Assembly (NCBI GenBank): GCA_037442505.1
Contig: JBBIPZ010000012.1
Coordinates: forward strand, 10,118 to 74,117
DNA: 64,000 nucleotides
Direction: 5' to 3'
Source of the DNA: JBBIPZ01 sp037442505 [NCBI: Deltaproteobacteria bacterium]
Lineage (GTDB): Bacteria; CALINM01
Shown here: in pieces, positions 37,059 through 46,976 of the stretch
Position numbering within the stretch: the stretch's first letter is position 1
Layout: each line of letters starts with the position of its first letter
Position numbers and translations under genes: made by a program
The notes under the pieces: generated by a model
What the model was told of the DNA's origin: nothing
Databases searched by the model: none
The model's input: the letters and a program-made list of their open reading frames with translations, nothing else

Positions 37059-40000
37059 ATGAACAAAACAGATTTGACCAGAGAATACTTGTTATATGGT
37101 GTTCCAATTTTGAGGAAATACTGGAAGAAGGCAAATATTCCAGAACTTTACAAAGTTTACAAAAAACCTATCAAGTTTTTTACAATGTTTAATCTTAATT
37201 TGTCAAAAAAAGAACATAAAAAAGCTTTCACTTTATCGACAAGTGAAATATATATATTTTCCTGTCTAAATAGGGCATACAGATATTTAATTTTCAAATA
37301 TTTAATTGATTCACACAGCGGTATTTTATCTAATTTTTTTAATAGGCTTAAAAAATACAACGATAATTTACGGAAAATTTTAGAAGTTTTCGTGAAAATT
37401 TTCCCGGGCAAACCATTTTTAGAGCCAACAACTACAACTGAAAAATATCTGGAAAAGATTTATTTTGATGACAAAGAACAGTCTTATATATTATGCGATA
37501 TTATACTGCTACATCTTGCAGAACTTAATCCTGCTACAGATAAACTAAAGCCTCTGTTTTATTCAAAAACTTTTTATAAATCGAGTTATTATCAGAATTT
37601 GATAAATAGCATCTTTTTTGAGTTTGAAAATACACCAACCTTTACTACGACTGGTATTGCAAGCAATCTCAAAGAACTGCTATTAGCTCCAATAAAACAC
37701 AATTCACAATCACTTTATGCCCAGCTGTTGTTTATAGTTCAAAATTTTGGTTACCTTTTGCCTCCTGAGATATACTCTGAAGCTTTGCTTTCACTTGATT
37801 TATACAAAGAAGAAAATTCTAAAAGGGAGATTGTCAAGTCAAACACTGAGGTTATAGAGTTTAATAGTACTGACACTCACGATCATTATCCAGAACCAGA
37901 ACTTTTTACACCGGATAAAGAATGGATGGCTAATATAGTTCTTATTGCAAAGATGGTTTATGTGTGGCTTTATCAGTTATCTAAGAAGTATAATCGAGAA
38001 ATATCCAGACTTGACCAGATACCAGATGGGGAGTTAGATCAGTTTGCAAATTGGGGTATCAATGCAATCTGGCTAATTGGCGTGTGGAAACGTTCTCCAG
38101 CCTCACAAAAAATTAAACATCTAACGGGCAACAAAGATGCTATCGCTTCAGCATACTCTTTATATGATTATGAGATTGCAGAAGACCTGGGGGGATACGA
38201 TGCATTATTAAATTTTAAAGAACGTGCTGCAAAAAGAGGAATTAGATTGGCAAGCGATATGGTGCCAAATCATACCGGAATTTATTCGGAATGGATACTA
38301 AGACACCCGGAATGGTTCATACAGACTGATGAACCGCCTTATACCAATTATAAATTTACAGGGGAGAATCTATCTTTCTCGCCAGATGTTGCCATTTTTA
38401 TTGAGGATGGTTACTGGACAAAAACTGATGCAGCGGTAGTTTTTAAACATATTGATAACAGGACAGGCAAAATAAGATATATTTATCATGGTAATGATGG
38501 AACAAGTACTCCATGGAACGATACCGCACAACTTAACTATTTACTACCAGAAGTTAGAGATGCGGTAATAAAGACTATTATAAAGGTTGCCAGGCTTTTC
38601 CCCATAATTCGATTTGATGCTGCCATGACATTAACAAAACGTCACTACCAGAGGTTGTGGTTCCCACAGCCGGGGCATGGAGGGGCAATTCCTTCTCGCT
38701 CTCATTTCTCTATGACAAAACAGGAGTTTGATAATAAGATGCCCAATGAGTTCTGGCGTGAGGTGGTTGATACAGTATCAGAAACGGTTCCGGATACACT
38801 TTTATTGGCAGAGGCATTCTGGCTAATGGAAGGTTATTTTGTCAGAACACTTGGAATGCACAGGGTTTACAACAGTGCTTTTATGAATATGATTAAAATG
38901 GAAGAGAACTCAAAATATCGAAAAACAATTAAAAATGTTATAGAGTTTGATCCAGAAATCTTAAAACGCTTTGTAAACTTTATGAACAATCCAGATGAAC
39001 AAACTGCCATAGAACAATTTGGCAAAGAAAAAAAGTATTTTGGTGCAGCAGTAATGTTGGTTACAATGCCGGGATTACCTATGTTTGGACATGGTCAAAT
39101 AGAAGGCTTTAAAGAGAAGTATGGGATGGAGTATAAAAGGTGTTACTGGGATGAACAGATAGATTATGAACTGGTCATGGAGCATGAAAAAAGAATTTTC
39201 CCATTGCTAAAAAAGAGGCACATCTTTAGTGGTTCAGAACACTTTGTTCTTTATGATTTTTATGCAGGCGAACATGTAGATGAAAATGTGTTTGTTTACT
39301 CAAATATGTTCCACAACGAAAGGGCGATTGTAGTTTATCATAATAAATTTGCATCTACAAAGGGATGGTTTAAGACATCTACTCCATTTCGTAAAAATGG
39401 AATGACACCCAATTTGATCAGAAAATCTATAGGAGAAGCTTTAAAATTAAAAAGTGATTCCGATTGTTTTTACGTATTCAAAAATTACAGTAACAACCTG
39501 TATTATATAAAAAATAGCAAACAATTATGTGAACAGGGATTTTATCTCGAGCTCGATGCTTATGACTATCATGTGTTTATGGAGTTTGAAGAGATTATAG
39601 ATGATGAGGAAAAAACATGGAAACAGCTTCACGATTATCTTAATGGAATGGGAGATGAAAACATTTTTGATTTACACAAAACAATTAAATTTGGCAATGT
39701 CTTAGAAATGTTGAAAAGTCTTATCATCGAAATCCCTAATATCATAGAAAACATCCTCGATATCGAAGTCAAACGTCATAATGAAAAAGTTGAAATAAAG
39801 AAAATCTATATAGACCTGATTTGTGAGTTGAAAAGTAAAAAACTTATTAGCGAGTCACAAGTTGAAGTTATTGAAAATGATCACTTCAAACTAATAAATT
39901 TTTTAAAGTTTTTGCAAAAGCATAAGAGACTTTTTAATATTTATGTGAAAGACAAAAAAAACAGCTATTATTTATTCTCCCTTTCAGTAATAAAAGATTT

Positions 40001-40421
40001 GTTAGAAAAACTTGGATTGTTTTCTTCAGAACACGATACAATAGGGTTAATTCGCTATCTTGAAAGAACGGGAAGTCTTCCCACAAATGGACTTACTGTA
40101 AAAGAGCTGTTTAAAATAATATCAAAATCAAACTTTTTTACAATAAAAGATGAAGCCAGATATTATGATAAACTTTTATCATTCTTTGGGGAAAAAGAAG
40201 TAAAAAACTACATAAAAGCCCATCACCACGACAATACAGAATGGTTCCACAAAGAGAGCTTTGAGGAGTTAATTAGCTATTTCCTGTTAAATACAACCAG
40301 AAAAACACTTAACAATCACACCCCCGAGGTTTCGATGGGAGCTATTATTAAGAGATTGACAAAATTACTACTTTCTGCAACAAAGGCCAATTACCGTCTT
40401 ATTGAGACATTTTCAATCTAA
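37059..40421 (+). CDS. Large GH13 (alpha-amylase family) protein of uncharacterised type
   Basis: A 1120-residue protein. The catalytic barrel lies at about residues 290-700 and is flanked by long helical regions on both sides. GH13 regions: I, SDMVPNHTG near residue 405; II, IRFDAAMTLTKRH with the nucleophile aspartate near residue 525; III, LLAEAFW with the acid/base glutamate near residue 587; IV, NNPDE near residue 647, where the usual histidine of NHD is proline but the aspartate is kept. LPGLPMFGHGQIEGF follows. No signal peptide is visible, so it is probably cytoplasmic. Similar large proteins are annotated as alpha-amylases in delta-proteobacterial genomes, and a glycogen- or trehalose-related transglycosylase is possible. 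It is monocistronic. Confidence 0.85.
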   Translation: MNKTDLTREYLLYGVPILRKYWKKANIPELYKVYKKPIKFFTMFNLNLSKKEHKKAFTLSTSEIYIFSCLNRAYRYLIFKYLIDSHSGILSNFFNRLKKYNDNLRKILEVFVKIFPGKPFLEPTTTTEKYLEKIYFDDKEQSYILCDIILLHLAELNPATDKLKPLFYSKTFYKSSYYQNLINSIFFEFENTPTFTTTGIASNLKELLLAPIKHNSQSLYAQLLFIVQNFGYLLPPEIYSEALLSLDLYKEENSKREIVKSNTEVIEFNSTDTHDHYPEPELFTPDKEWMANIVLIAKMVYVWLYQLSKKYNREISRLDQIPDGELDQFANWGINAIWLIGVWKRSPASQKIKHLTGNKDAIASAYSLYDYEIAEDLGGYDALLNFKERAAKRGIRLASDMVPNHTGIYSEWILRHPEWFIQTDEPPYTNYKFTGENLSFSPDVAIFIEDGYWTKTDAAVVFKHIDNRTGKIRYIYHGNDGTSTPWNDTAQLNYLLPEVRDAVIKTIIKVARLFPIIRFDAAMTLTKRHYQRLWFPQPGHGGAIPSRSHFSMTKQEFDNKMPNEFWREVVDTVSETVPDTLLLAEAFWLMEGYFVRTLGMHRVYNSAFMNMIKMEENSKYRKTIKNVIEFDPEILKRFVNFMNNPDEQTAIEQFGKEKKYFGAAVMLVTMPGLPMFGHGQIEGFKEKYGMEYKRCYWDEQIDYELVMEHEKRIFPLLKKRHIFSGSEHFVLYDFYAGEHVDENVFVYSNMFHNERAIVVYHNKFASTKGWFKTSTPFRKNGMTPNLIRKSIGEALKLKSDSDCFYVFKNYSNNLYYIKNSKQLCEQGFYLELDAYDYHVFMEFEEIIDDEEKTWKQLHDYLNGMGDENIFDLHKTIKFGNVLEMLKSLIIEIPNIIENILDIEVKRHNEKVEIKKIYIDLICELKSKKLISESQVEVIENDHFKLINFLKFLQKHKRLFNIYVKDKKNSYYLFSLSVIKDLLEKLGLFSSEHDTIGLIRYLERTGSLPTNGLTVKELFKIISKSNFFTIKDEARYYDKLLSFFGEKEVKNYIKAHHHDNTEWFHKESFEELISYFLLNTTRKTLNNHTPEVSMGAIIKRLTKLLLSATKANYRLIETFSI

Positions 40422-40444
40422 TAGCAATCAGCCTTTAACAAATA

Positions 40445-40819
40445 TTACTTTTTAGAAGTAGTCTTTTTTGCAGCCACAGTCTTTTTAGGAGCAGCAGCCT
40501 TTGTAGTAGCTTTTTTCGCGACCACCTTTTTTTCAGTCGCTGCTTTAACAGTCTTTGTTGCAGTCTTTTTTACTGCCTTTTCTGGTCCAGCTTTTTTTGC
40601 TGCAGCCTTTTTGGTGGTCGCAGTCTTTTTCACTGCAACTTTTTCGGCTTTCACCTCTTCAGACTTTGTAGTTTTTTTAGGGGCGGTATCCTTCTCAGCT
40701 GCCTTAACTTCAATGGTCTTTTTTGCAGCACACCTTGTTCCACATTTTCTTGTTTTAGTTTCTTTTTTCACTTCTGTTTGCTTTGTTGCCGTTTTTTGTG
40801 TTGCCTTTTTTTCTGCCAT
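40445..40819 (-). CDS. Histone H1-like lysine/alanine-rich protein
   Basis: A 124-residue, very basic protein made almost entirely of K, A, T and V in irregular repeats such as KKATT, KKTATK and KKAAAKK. These resemble the C-terminal tails of eukaryotic H1 and bacterial H1-like nucleoid proteins. One non-repetitive patch, TRKCGTRCAAKK near residues 22-33, carries two cysteines. I chose the ATG at 40819 (MAEKKATQ), preceded by GGAGGG. It is expected to bind DNA without sequence preference. It converges on the GH13 gene with only about 20 bases between them. Confidence 0.85.
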   Translation of the reverse strand: MAEKKATQKTATKQTEVKKETKTRKCGTRCAAKKTIEVKAAEKDTAPKKTTKSEEVKAEKVAVKKTATTKKAAAKKAGPEKAVKKTATKTVKAATEKKVVAKKATTKAAAPKKTVAAKKTTSKK

Positions 40820-40972
40820 AAAACGCCCTCCTTTTTTAAAAAAAATCAAAAACTTAACATTGATTATACAACCATTGAAAAGCATTGCAAGAAAAAAATG
40901 ATTTAAGACGTTATTCTGTTTTTATTTTTATGGTGATTTAATCAAAATAGCGTACACTTTATCCTAATCAGC

Positions 40973-41000
40973 TTGACTTTTTGTTAGCTAAATTGATAAT
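40973..41000 (+). promoter_or_regulatory. Promoter of amidohydrolase operon, nearly leaderless
   Basis: TTGACT at 40973-40978, 16 bases, GATAAT at 40995-41000 (or TAATTT at 40997-41002 with 18 bases). The ATG at 41011 is 8-10 bases downstream and lacks a ribosome-binding site. Confidence 0.6.
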
Positions 41001-41010
41001 TTAGTAAAGT

Positions 41011-42183
41011 ATGGACGAGATTAAACAGCTTGTTGAACATTTTATGCCAGCCATCATTGGTATAAGGCGGACTTTACATTCAATCCCGGAGCCTTCCTAT
41101 GGAGAAGAGAAAACCGCTAAATTTATCGAAAATTTTTTAAAAGATCTAAATGTTAATTATCGAAGGATTGGAAAAACGGCGATCGTTGCAGACTTTGATA
41201 CGGGTAAAGATGGTGTCTTTGTTGCTGTTAGAGCAGATATGGATGCATTACCGATTGAAGAAAAGACCGGGCTTGAATTTGCATCAGAACATCCCGGATA
41301 TATGCATGCGTGTGGCCATGATGGCCATATGGCAATATTGTTAGGTTTAATAATGGCTGTAAACAAAATCAAAAATAGATTTTCTGGCAGCTTTAGATTT
41401 ATTTTTCAGCCTGCGGAGGAGAAGCCACCTCATGGCGGAGCAAAAGGGTTAATAGAATCGGATGTTTTAAAAGGAGTAAATTTCATTCTTGGTTATCACA
41501 TTATCCCGACTCTTGAAACTGGCAAATTAGCTATTTTAAGTGGTCCTGTAATGGCTGCAGCAGATGAGTTTGAAATCACAATCAAGTCTAAAGGTGGACA
41601 TGCATCATGTCCAGAGAAAACTGTTGATACTATTCTTGTTGCTGCAAAGGTAGTTGACGCACTAAACAGTATTGTATCAAGGATGATATCTCCATTTGAA
41701 CCGGTGGTGATTTCCTGTGGAGAGATTCACGGGGGCTTTGCATTCAACATCATTCCTGACAGTGTCGTGATTAGAGGAACTGTTAGGGCGTTTAATAATG
41801 AACTGCGTGCATTTGTTCCCCAGAAAATTGAAGAAATTGTTGCAGGTATTACTAAAGCATTTGGGGCAGAGTTTGATTTTACTTATGTAAAATGTTATCC
41901 CCCTTTGATTAACGATGAAAGCACAGCACAGTTTCTACAAAACGTTGCAATGTCAACATTTGGTAAGAATTGTATTGTGGATATGAAGCCATTGATGGGG
42001 GCTGAAGACTTCTCTGCGTATCTAAAACATATAAAAGGATGTTACTTTTTTATAGGTGGCGGTAAACAGAATGCCAGAAATCATTATTTACATAGTCCAT
42101 TCTATGATTTTGACGAACAGGCTTTGAGAATTGGTGTAACAATTTTAGCAAAAGCATTGCTTAATGCCTCGTTATGGAAATGA
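41011..42183 (+). CDS. M20 family amidohydrolase/carboxypeptidase
   Basis: A 390-residue zinc amidohydrolase of the IAA-amino-acid hydrolase/N-acyl-aminoacid type. Metal and catalytic residues are seen in MHACGHDGHMA near residue 94, QPAEEKPPHGGA near residue 135, the dimerisation-domain KGGHASCPEK near residue 195, and the late GAEDFSAY near residue 331. It has no signal peptide and would act on N-acylated amino acids or peptides in the cytoplasm. It is first in a plus-strand unit with the MidA-like gene after ten bases. Confidence 0.93.
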   Translation: MDEIKQLVEHFMPAIIGIRRTLHSIPEPSYGEEKTAKFIENFLKDLNVNYRRIGKTAIVADFDTGKDGVFVAVRADMDALPIEEKTGLEFASEHPGYMHACGHDGHMAILLGLIMAVNKIKNRFSGSFRFIFQPAEEKPPHGGAKGLIESDVLKGVNFILGYHIIPTLETGKLAILSGPVMAAADEFEITIKSKGGHASCPEKTVDTILVAAKVVDALNSIVSRMISPFEPVVISCGEIHGGFAFNIIPDSVVIRGTVRAFNNELRAFVPQKIEEIVAGITKAFGAEFDFTYVKCYPPLINDESTAQFLQNVAMSTFGKNCIVDMKPLMGAEDFSAYLKHIKGCYFFIGGGKQNARNHYLHSPFYDFDEQALRIGVTILAKALLNASLWK

Positions 42184-42192
42184 CTTTTATTT

Positions 42193-43320
42193 ATGTCTGC
42201 TCTTTTTGAAATTATTAGATTAGAAATTGGAAAAAATGGTCCTATCACTTTTTCTCGTTTTATGGAACTGTGTCTCTATCACCCTCAACATGGATATTAT
42301 CGTAAAAAAAGCTTGCCAATAGGAAAAACTGGCGATTACTATACAAGTCCAACTGTTCACAAACTTTTTGGCTATCTAATCGCAAGACAGATTAAAGAAA
42401 TAGTTGATTCAAAAGAGTTTGGGAAAATTACTTTTGTTGAGGCTGGTGCAGGCAAAGGCCATCTTGCAAGAGACATCGGTGAGTACTTTAAAAATTATGA
42501 AAAAGATATACACAATAAACTTGAACTCCTTATTATTGAGCCTCATACGCCTTACCGAGACGTTCAGTTGAAGGAAACAAGAGAGTTTTATAATGCCATT
42601 AACTTTATCAGTCATGAGTCTGAACTACAAACTTTTGATGGAGTTTTTTACTCAAACGAGCTTTTTGATGCTTTTCCTGTCGAGATTTTAGAGTTTGATG
42701 AAGGTAGTATTAAGCAAGTATATGTTGATTGTGATGGCAAACAGTTTTATGAGTTAAAAAAGGATGTTTCGCCTTACATACGAGACTTTTTGACTGCTTT
42801 CAATGTGAATGTGTCGAGTCGTCTTAGAACAGAAGTTTCGCCTATAGCTGTATCTTTTTACAAATCAGTTGCAGAAAAAATAAAAAAAGGGGCTATATTG
42901 ACCGTTGATTATGGATACACTATGGGCGAATATTTTAGTCAGACGAGAAATAGAGGCACATTAATGTGTTACTACAGACATCAAGCATTTGAAAATCCTT
43001 ACATACGCGTAGGAGAACAGGACATGACTGCACATGTCAATTTTAGTATGTTGAATATTGCTGGAAAGTCCGCAGGTCTAAAAACATCAGGTTATACTGA
43101 ACAGCAGTATTTTTTAATGGGCTGTGGGTTTATTGAAGAAGTTGAAAAACTCAAATCATCAATGCCTCAGGAACTGTTTGAGCAGGAGATGCAGAAGATA
43201 AAAGCGCTGATTATGCCGGGGGGGATGGGAACTACCTTTAAGGTTCTGGCGCAAACTAAAGGCATTTTAAGAGAAGATTTTAGAGGGTTTATTTATAGAA
43301 ACTCCAAAGATCAATTATAA
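42193..43320 (+). CDS. MidA/NDUFAF7-type SAM-dependent methyltransferase
   Basis: A 375-residue methyltransferase of the DUF185 family. Typical motifs are ITFSRFMELCLYHPQHGYY near residue 17, GDYYTSPTVHKLFG, EAGAGKGHLARDI (SAM loop near residue 80), SNELFDAFPVEI, TVDYGYTMGEYF and RGTLMCYYRH. The mitochondrial homologue NDUFAF7 methylates an arginine of complex I subunit NDUFS2 (NuoD-like). A NuoD-like subunit is encoded about 13 kb away, but no direct link is shown. No ribosome site is evident before the ATG. Confidence 0.9.
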   Translation: MSALFEIIRLEIGKNGPITFSRFMELCLYHPQHGYYRKKSLPIGKTGDYYTSPTVHKLFGYLIARQIKEIVDSKEFGKITFVEAGAGKGHLARDIGEYFKNYEKDIHNKLELLIIEPHTPYRDVQLKETREFYNAINFISHESELQTFDGVFYSNELFDAFPVEILEFDEGSIKQVYVDCDGKQFYELKKDVSPYIRDFLTAFNVNVSSRLRTEVSPIAVSFYKSVAEKIKKGAILTVDYGYTMGEYFSQTRNRGTLMCYYRHQAFENPYIRVGEQDMTAHVNFSMLNIAGKSAGLKTSGYTEQQYFLMGCGFIEEVEKLKSSMPQELFEQEMQKIKALIMPGGMGTTFKVLAQTKGILREDFRGFIYRNSKDQL

Positions 43321-43340
43321 TAGAGGCTTGGCAAATTTCT

Positions 43341-46226
43341 ATGATAAAAAGGCTGTTTTGTTTCCTCTTAATATTTTTCCCCTTAAGCTATGCATCTGCA
43401 GACACATATCTTATCTACAGGATGGAAACTCCAGACCCTTATAAAACGTTTTACACGATTAATACCAGCCACTTTTCTATACACTACCACAATGGCTTAG
43501 AACATTGGGCAAAAAAGGTCGCTTATATATCTGAGAATGTTTATAAGCTCTTAACAGACGAGTTTCAATACTCACCTGATGAAAAAACTCAGGTGGTGAT
43601 TATGGACAACAACGACCTGGTTAACGGTTATTCGATAGTATTTCCTTACAATACAATCTTTTTAAATGTTGGTTTTCCTGACTTAGATACAACAATTGGT
43701 GAATATGATAATTACTTGTTTAATTTATTTGTTCACGAGTTTGCGCATATCCTTAGTATGGATGTTAATAGTGGATATTCTAAGACATTTAGGAAAATTT
43801 TTGGAAAACCTATACCAGCAGAAACACCCACATCCGGGTTGTTTTTCTTATTACTTTCGCCACCAAATATATTTATGCCAAAATGGTGGCACGAAGGAAT
43901 AGCAACAGAGATGGAAAGTAGCTATGGCTATGGTGGAAGAGGGAAAAAAAGTTTTTACGATATGATATTCAGGATGGCTGTATTTCAGCAAAAATTACCA
44001 CGAATTGACGAGATTAATGGCGACATACCATACTGGACGAAAGGACACACGCCATATATTTTTGGCTATAATCTTTTTGCTTATTTAAGGGCTCGACATA
44101 ATCTAAAGTATTCTCTGCTTACAAAAAGGCATTCTGAACGTTTCCCATACTTTATAAATGCTGTCCCAATGGACCTTTTTAATAGTAAAGATTATAACAT
44201 TCTCTACCAAGAAAGTCTTGATTGGCTAAGGAATAAACAACAGTCTAACATCGACACCATTTTAAACACTACATTGTTAGAGGGCGAAAAACTCGCATTT
44301 GATTTTGAAATAATAAAAAATCCACGCCTATCTAAGGACGGTTCTAAGTTAGCCTTTCGTATTGAAGATCTGGATTTAGGCAATGCAGTGGTAATTGCTG
44401 AAAGAAAGACCAATAAAATTATTGCAAAAATTCCCGCAAGATATTCTCGAGGTTCATTGGTTTTTAGTGATGATGGTAAAAAGCTTTACTATACCAGGCT
44501 GGAGAGGAGAAAACAGGCGGGCTTTTTCCAGAATCTTTACGAATATGACATAGAAACAAAAAAAAGTAAAAAACTTATAGAATGGCTCAGAGTAGAAGAT
44601 ATCGATTTATCGCCTGACGGGGAACAGTTAGCAATCATATTTGTGGAAGATGGAAAAGAAGGAATAGCTTTGACGTCTTTTTCATCATTGAATGAGAAGA
44701 AGTATGACGTCTTGATTGGTTTAGATTACACTCATCTGGGGCAGGTCAGGTGGGCACATTATAAAAAACAGATAATTTTTAGCAAAAAAAATGACACTAA
44801 AAGTGGCATATATCTTTATGATATTAATAACAAAGAGCTAAAGAAAATCATCGAAAAAGAATGTATCCTTGAATACCCCGTTTTTAGCAATGATGATGAA
44901 TCGATCTATTTTGTATCTGATGAAAGTGGTGTTTTTAATATTTACTCCTATAGTCTAAGCGATGGTAGCCAGAAAACATTAACAAATCTTATCGGAGGTG
45001 CACTTTCTTTCGATGTTTCTAATTCTGGAGAAATAGTCTTCAGTTCTTATAATGCCAATGGGTTTGAACTAAGGTTGCTTCGACAGAGTACTATGGATAC
45101 AGTCAACGTCCCGATATTAAATAGACAAATCACTTCACAAAATAGAGTCATGTCTATTGATCAGGAGAGTTTTAAAGCGAGTAAATACTCATCACTACCC
45201 ACAATCACACCAAAGTTTTTCATTCCTGATGTTTATTCCGATTATAAAGGCGGGGTTCTGGGTGTTTTTACGGCAGGGCAGGACGCAATTGGTTATCATA
45301 CTTACACATTGGAAATAAGCAGGGGGATAAACAGTAGCGAGACATACTATAACTTAAGCTATCTAAATAACATGTTTGTCCCGAAGATTAAACTAAACAT
45401 TTACTCGCAGCCAATTGTGTATAGTAATTTTGCTAATTTTGTAGATTTGTGGGAAAAAAGTGAGGTTGTGCATATTGAAACATTACTGCCATTTGGCCCA
45501 GCTTTTTTTAAGTTAGGTTATGAATATGAAGAGAAAACACCTTTAAATAGCTACGCTAAGCGGTTAAAAGGTTACTTCTATAATGGCGATGTATCATCTA
45601 TTTTGTTTGGTGTTGATTTATTCAGGCCACGGAAGTACCCAAACTCTATTAGCTATGAAGAAGGAAGGAAACTTTCTTTGCTTGCAAGGATATCTGGAAC
45701 GTTTTTAGGTGGAGAACTTTCAAAAGCGCAGTATATTTTGTTTTACGATGAGTATGTCGGTTTAGAATTAACAAAAGCGATTAAACACGATGTTTTTCAT
45801 TTAAATGTTAACGCTGGGGTTTCGACAGGCAGAGAGGTAGCTCAAGGTGCGTTTCAGTTAGGTGGTTTTCCCACGCCATTTTTAACCTTTCCATTGAGAG
45901 GATACGCACCAAGATTTGAAACGGGAAAGTATATTTACACTGGTAGTTTTGAGTACAGATTTCCTGTAACAGCATTTTATAAAGGCAGGGGCACCACCCC
46001 GATATTTTACGAAAAGCTATCTGTGAACGCTTTTTTAGATTTTGGTAATATTTGGGGCTATGGTAAAGAGTTTTCGGATGATATAAAGTTAGGCTTGGGT
46101 TACGAGTTAAAGTTAGACATTACTCTGGGATACTGGTTAAAAGTAACACCAGCCTTAGGTATTGCTAAAGGTTTGAGTAAAGAAGGAGAAAAACAGCTTT
46201 ATTTTACAATCTATAGTAACTTTTAA
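43341..46226 (+). CDS. Exported protease/beta-propeller/outer-membrane-barrel protein
   Basis: A 961-residue protein with a signal peptide (about residues 1-21). Residues about 40-300 form a gluzincin-like metalloprotease region with the zinc motif HEFAHIL (HExxH) near residue 131 and the third ligand in WWHEGIATEME near residue 188. A TolB-like beta-propeller follows (about 330-600; repeated LSKDGSKLAF, FSDDGKKLYY, NDDESIYFVS). The C-terminal part (about 640-961) is rich in alternating aromatic strands, includes FQLGGFPTPFLTFPLRGYAP and ends in phenylalanine, like BamA/D15 surface-antigen barrels. It probably sits in the outer membrane. No close functional assignment can be made. Confidence 0.85.
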   Translation: MIKRLFCFLLIFFPLSYASADTYLIYRMETPDPYKTFYTINTSHFSIHYHNGLEHWAKKVAYISENVYKLLTDEFQYSPDEKTQVVIMDNNDLVNGYSIVFPYNTIFLNVGFPDLDTTIGEYDNYLFNLFVHEFAHILSMDVNSGYSKTFRKIFGKPIPAETPTSGLFFLLLSPPNIFMPKWWHEGIATEMESSYGYGGRGKKSFYDMIFRMAVFQQKLPRIDEINGDIPYWTKGHTPYIFGYNLFAYLRARHNLKYSLLTKRHSERFPYFINAVPMDLFNSKDYNILYQESLDWLRNKQQSNIDTILNTTLLEGEKLAFDFEIIKNPRLSKDGSKLAFRIEDLDLGNAVVIAERKTNKIIAKIPARYSRGSLVFSDDGKKLYYTRLERRKQAGFFQNLYEYDIETKKSKKLIEWLRVEDIDLSPDGEQLAIIFVEDGKEGIALTSFSSLNEKKYDVLIGLDYTHLGQVRWAHYKKQIIFSKKNDTKSGIYLYDINNKELKKIIEKECILEYPVFSNDDESIYFVSDESGVFNIYSYSLSDGSQKTLTNLIGGALSFDVSNSGEIVFSSYNANGFELRLLRQSTMDTVNVPILNRQITSQNRVMSIDQESFKASKYSSLPTITPKFFIPDVYSDYKGGVLGVFTAGQDAIGYHTYTLEISRGINSSETYYNLSYLNNMFVPKIKLNIYSQPIVYSNFANFVDLWEKSEVVHIETLLPFGPAFFKLGYEYEEKTPLNSYAKRLKGYFYNGDVSSILFGVDLFRPRKYPNSISYEEGRKLSLLARISGTFLGGELSKAQYILFYDEYVGLELTKAIKHDVFHLNVNAGVSTGREVAQGAFQLGGFPTPFLTFPLRGYAPRFETGKYIYTGSFEYRFPVTAFYKGRGTTPIFYEKLSVNAFLDFGNIWGYGKEFSDDIKLGLGYELKLDITLGYWLKVTPALGIAKGLSKEGEKQLYFTIYSNF

Positions 46227-46287
46227 GGGCCTTATAACTTATTATATACTGAACGAAATTGAGGATACTTACTACCTTCTTTAGCCT

Positions 46288-46316
46288 TTGCAAATTTTTG
46301 CAAACTCCTATACAAT
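46288..46316 (+). promoter_or_regulatory. Sigma70 promoter before the M50 protease gene
   Basis: TTGCAA at 46288-46293, a 17-base spacer and TACAAT at 46311-46316. The ATG lies nine bases downstream without a ribosome-binding site, giving a leader of at most two or three bases. Confidence 0.65.
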
Positions 46317-46325
46317 AATCTTGCT

Positions 46326-46976
46326 ATGAATGAGCTTATTGTTAATATTGCCATATATGCTGTGCCTGTCCTTCTTGCTATCACGTTGCACGAGTTTTTT
46401 CATGGATACGTAGCATATAAGTTAGGTGATGATACGGCAAAGATAATGGGTAGATTAACTCTAAACCCAATACATCATATCGAGATTTTTGGAACTGTGC
46501 TATTACCACTGATGTTAATACTGATAAGGTCTCCTTTTTTAATCGCTTGGGCTAAGCCTGTGCCGATAAATGCAGTTAATTTTAAAAAGCCTTATAGGGA
46601 CATGGCGTTATCTTCTGCAGCTGGTCCTTTATCAAATCTTGTGTTGTGTATCTTTTTTATATTTTTTTACTATTACGTAGGAAAACCTGAAGGTGCGTTT
46701 TTGGGAAGTTATCAAGAGATGTTTTTTAAGATGAGCAGGGCGGGAATTTATCTTAATTTTACACTTTTTGCATTTAATCTGTTGCCAGTTCCCCCACTTG
46801 ACGGTAGCAGGATATTGGTGGCGTTTCTGCCACGTAGATACAAACTGCTTTTTGACCGTATTGAGCCTTATGGTTTTTTTATAATCATGATTTTAATCGT
46901 ATTACGATTTTTTGATATTTATATGTCGTTTATGTTCAAAATCTTTATTTCTATTCTTGGAGGTTTTTTTGCATGA
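46326..46976 (+). CDS. Site-2 protease family (M50) membrane metalloprotease
   Basis: A 216-residue membrane protein with about five to six helices. The zinc-binding HEFFHGY (HExxH) lies in the first helix region near residue 22, and the third ligand in NLLPVPPLDGSRIL near residue 158. IAWAKPVPIN and SSAAGPLSNLVL are also typical. It lacks PDZ or CBS domains. Short proteins of this type commonly precede trpS and scpAB, as here; the 3' end overlaps trpS. Confidence 0.93.
   Translation: MNELIVNIAIYAVPVLLAITLHEFFHGYVAYKLGDDTAKIMGRLTLNPIHHIEIFGTVLLPLMLILIRSPFLIAWAKPVPINAVNFKKPYRDMALSSAAGPLSNLVLCIFFIFFYYYVGKPEGAFLGSYQEMFFKMSRAGIYLNFTLFAFNLLPVPPLDGSRILVAFLPRRYKLLFDRIEPYGFFIIMILIVLRFFDIYMSFMFKIFISILGGFFA

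Noticed and set aside
40445-40819. Tandem DNA repeat or CRISPR-like array in the lysine/alanine-rich gene
   Set aside because: The repeats are irregular at DNA level and are explained by the repetitive protein sequence; there are no spacers.
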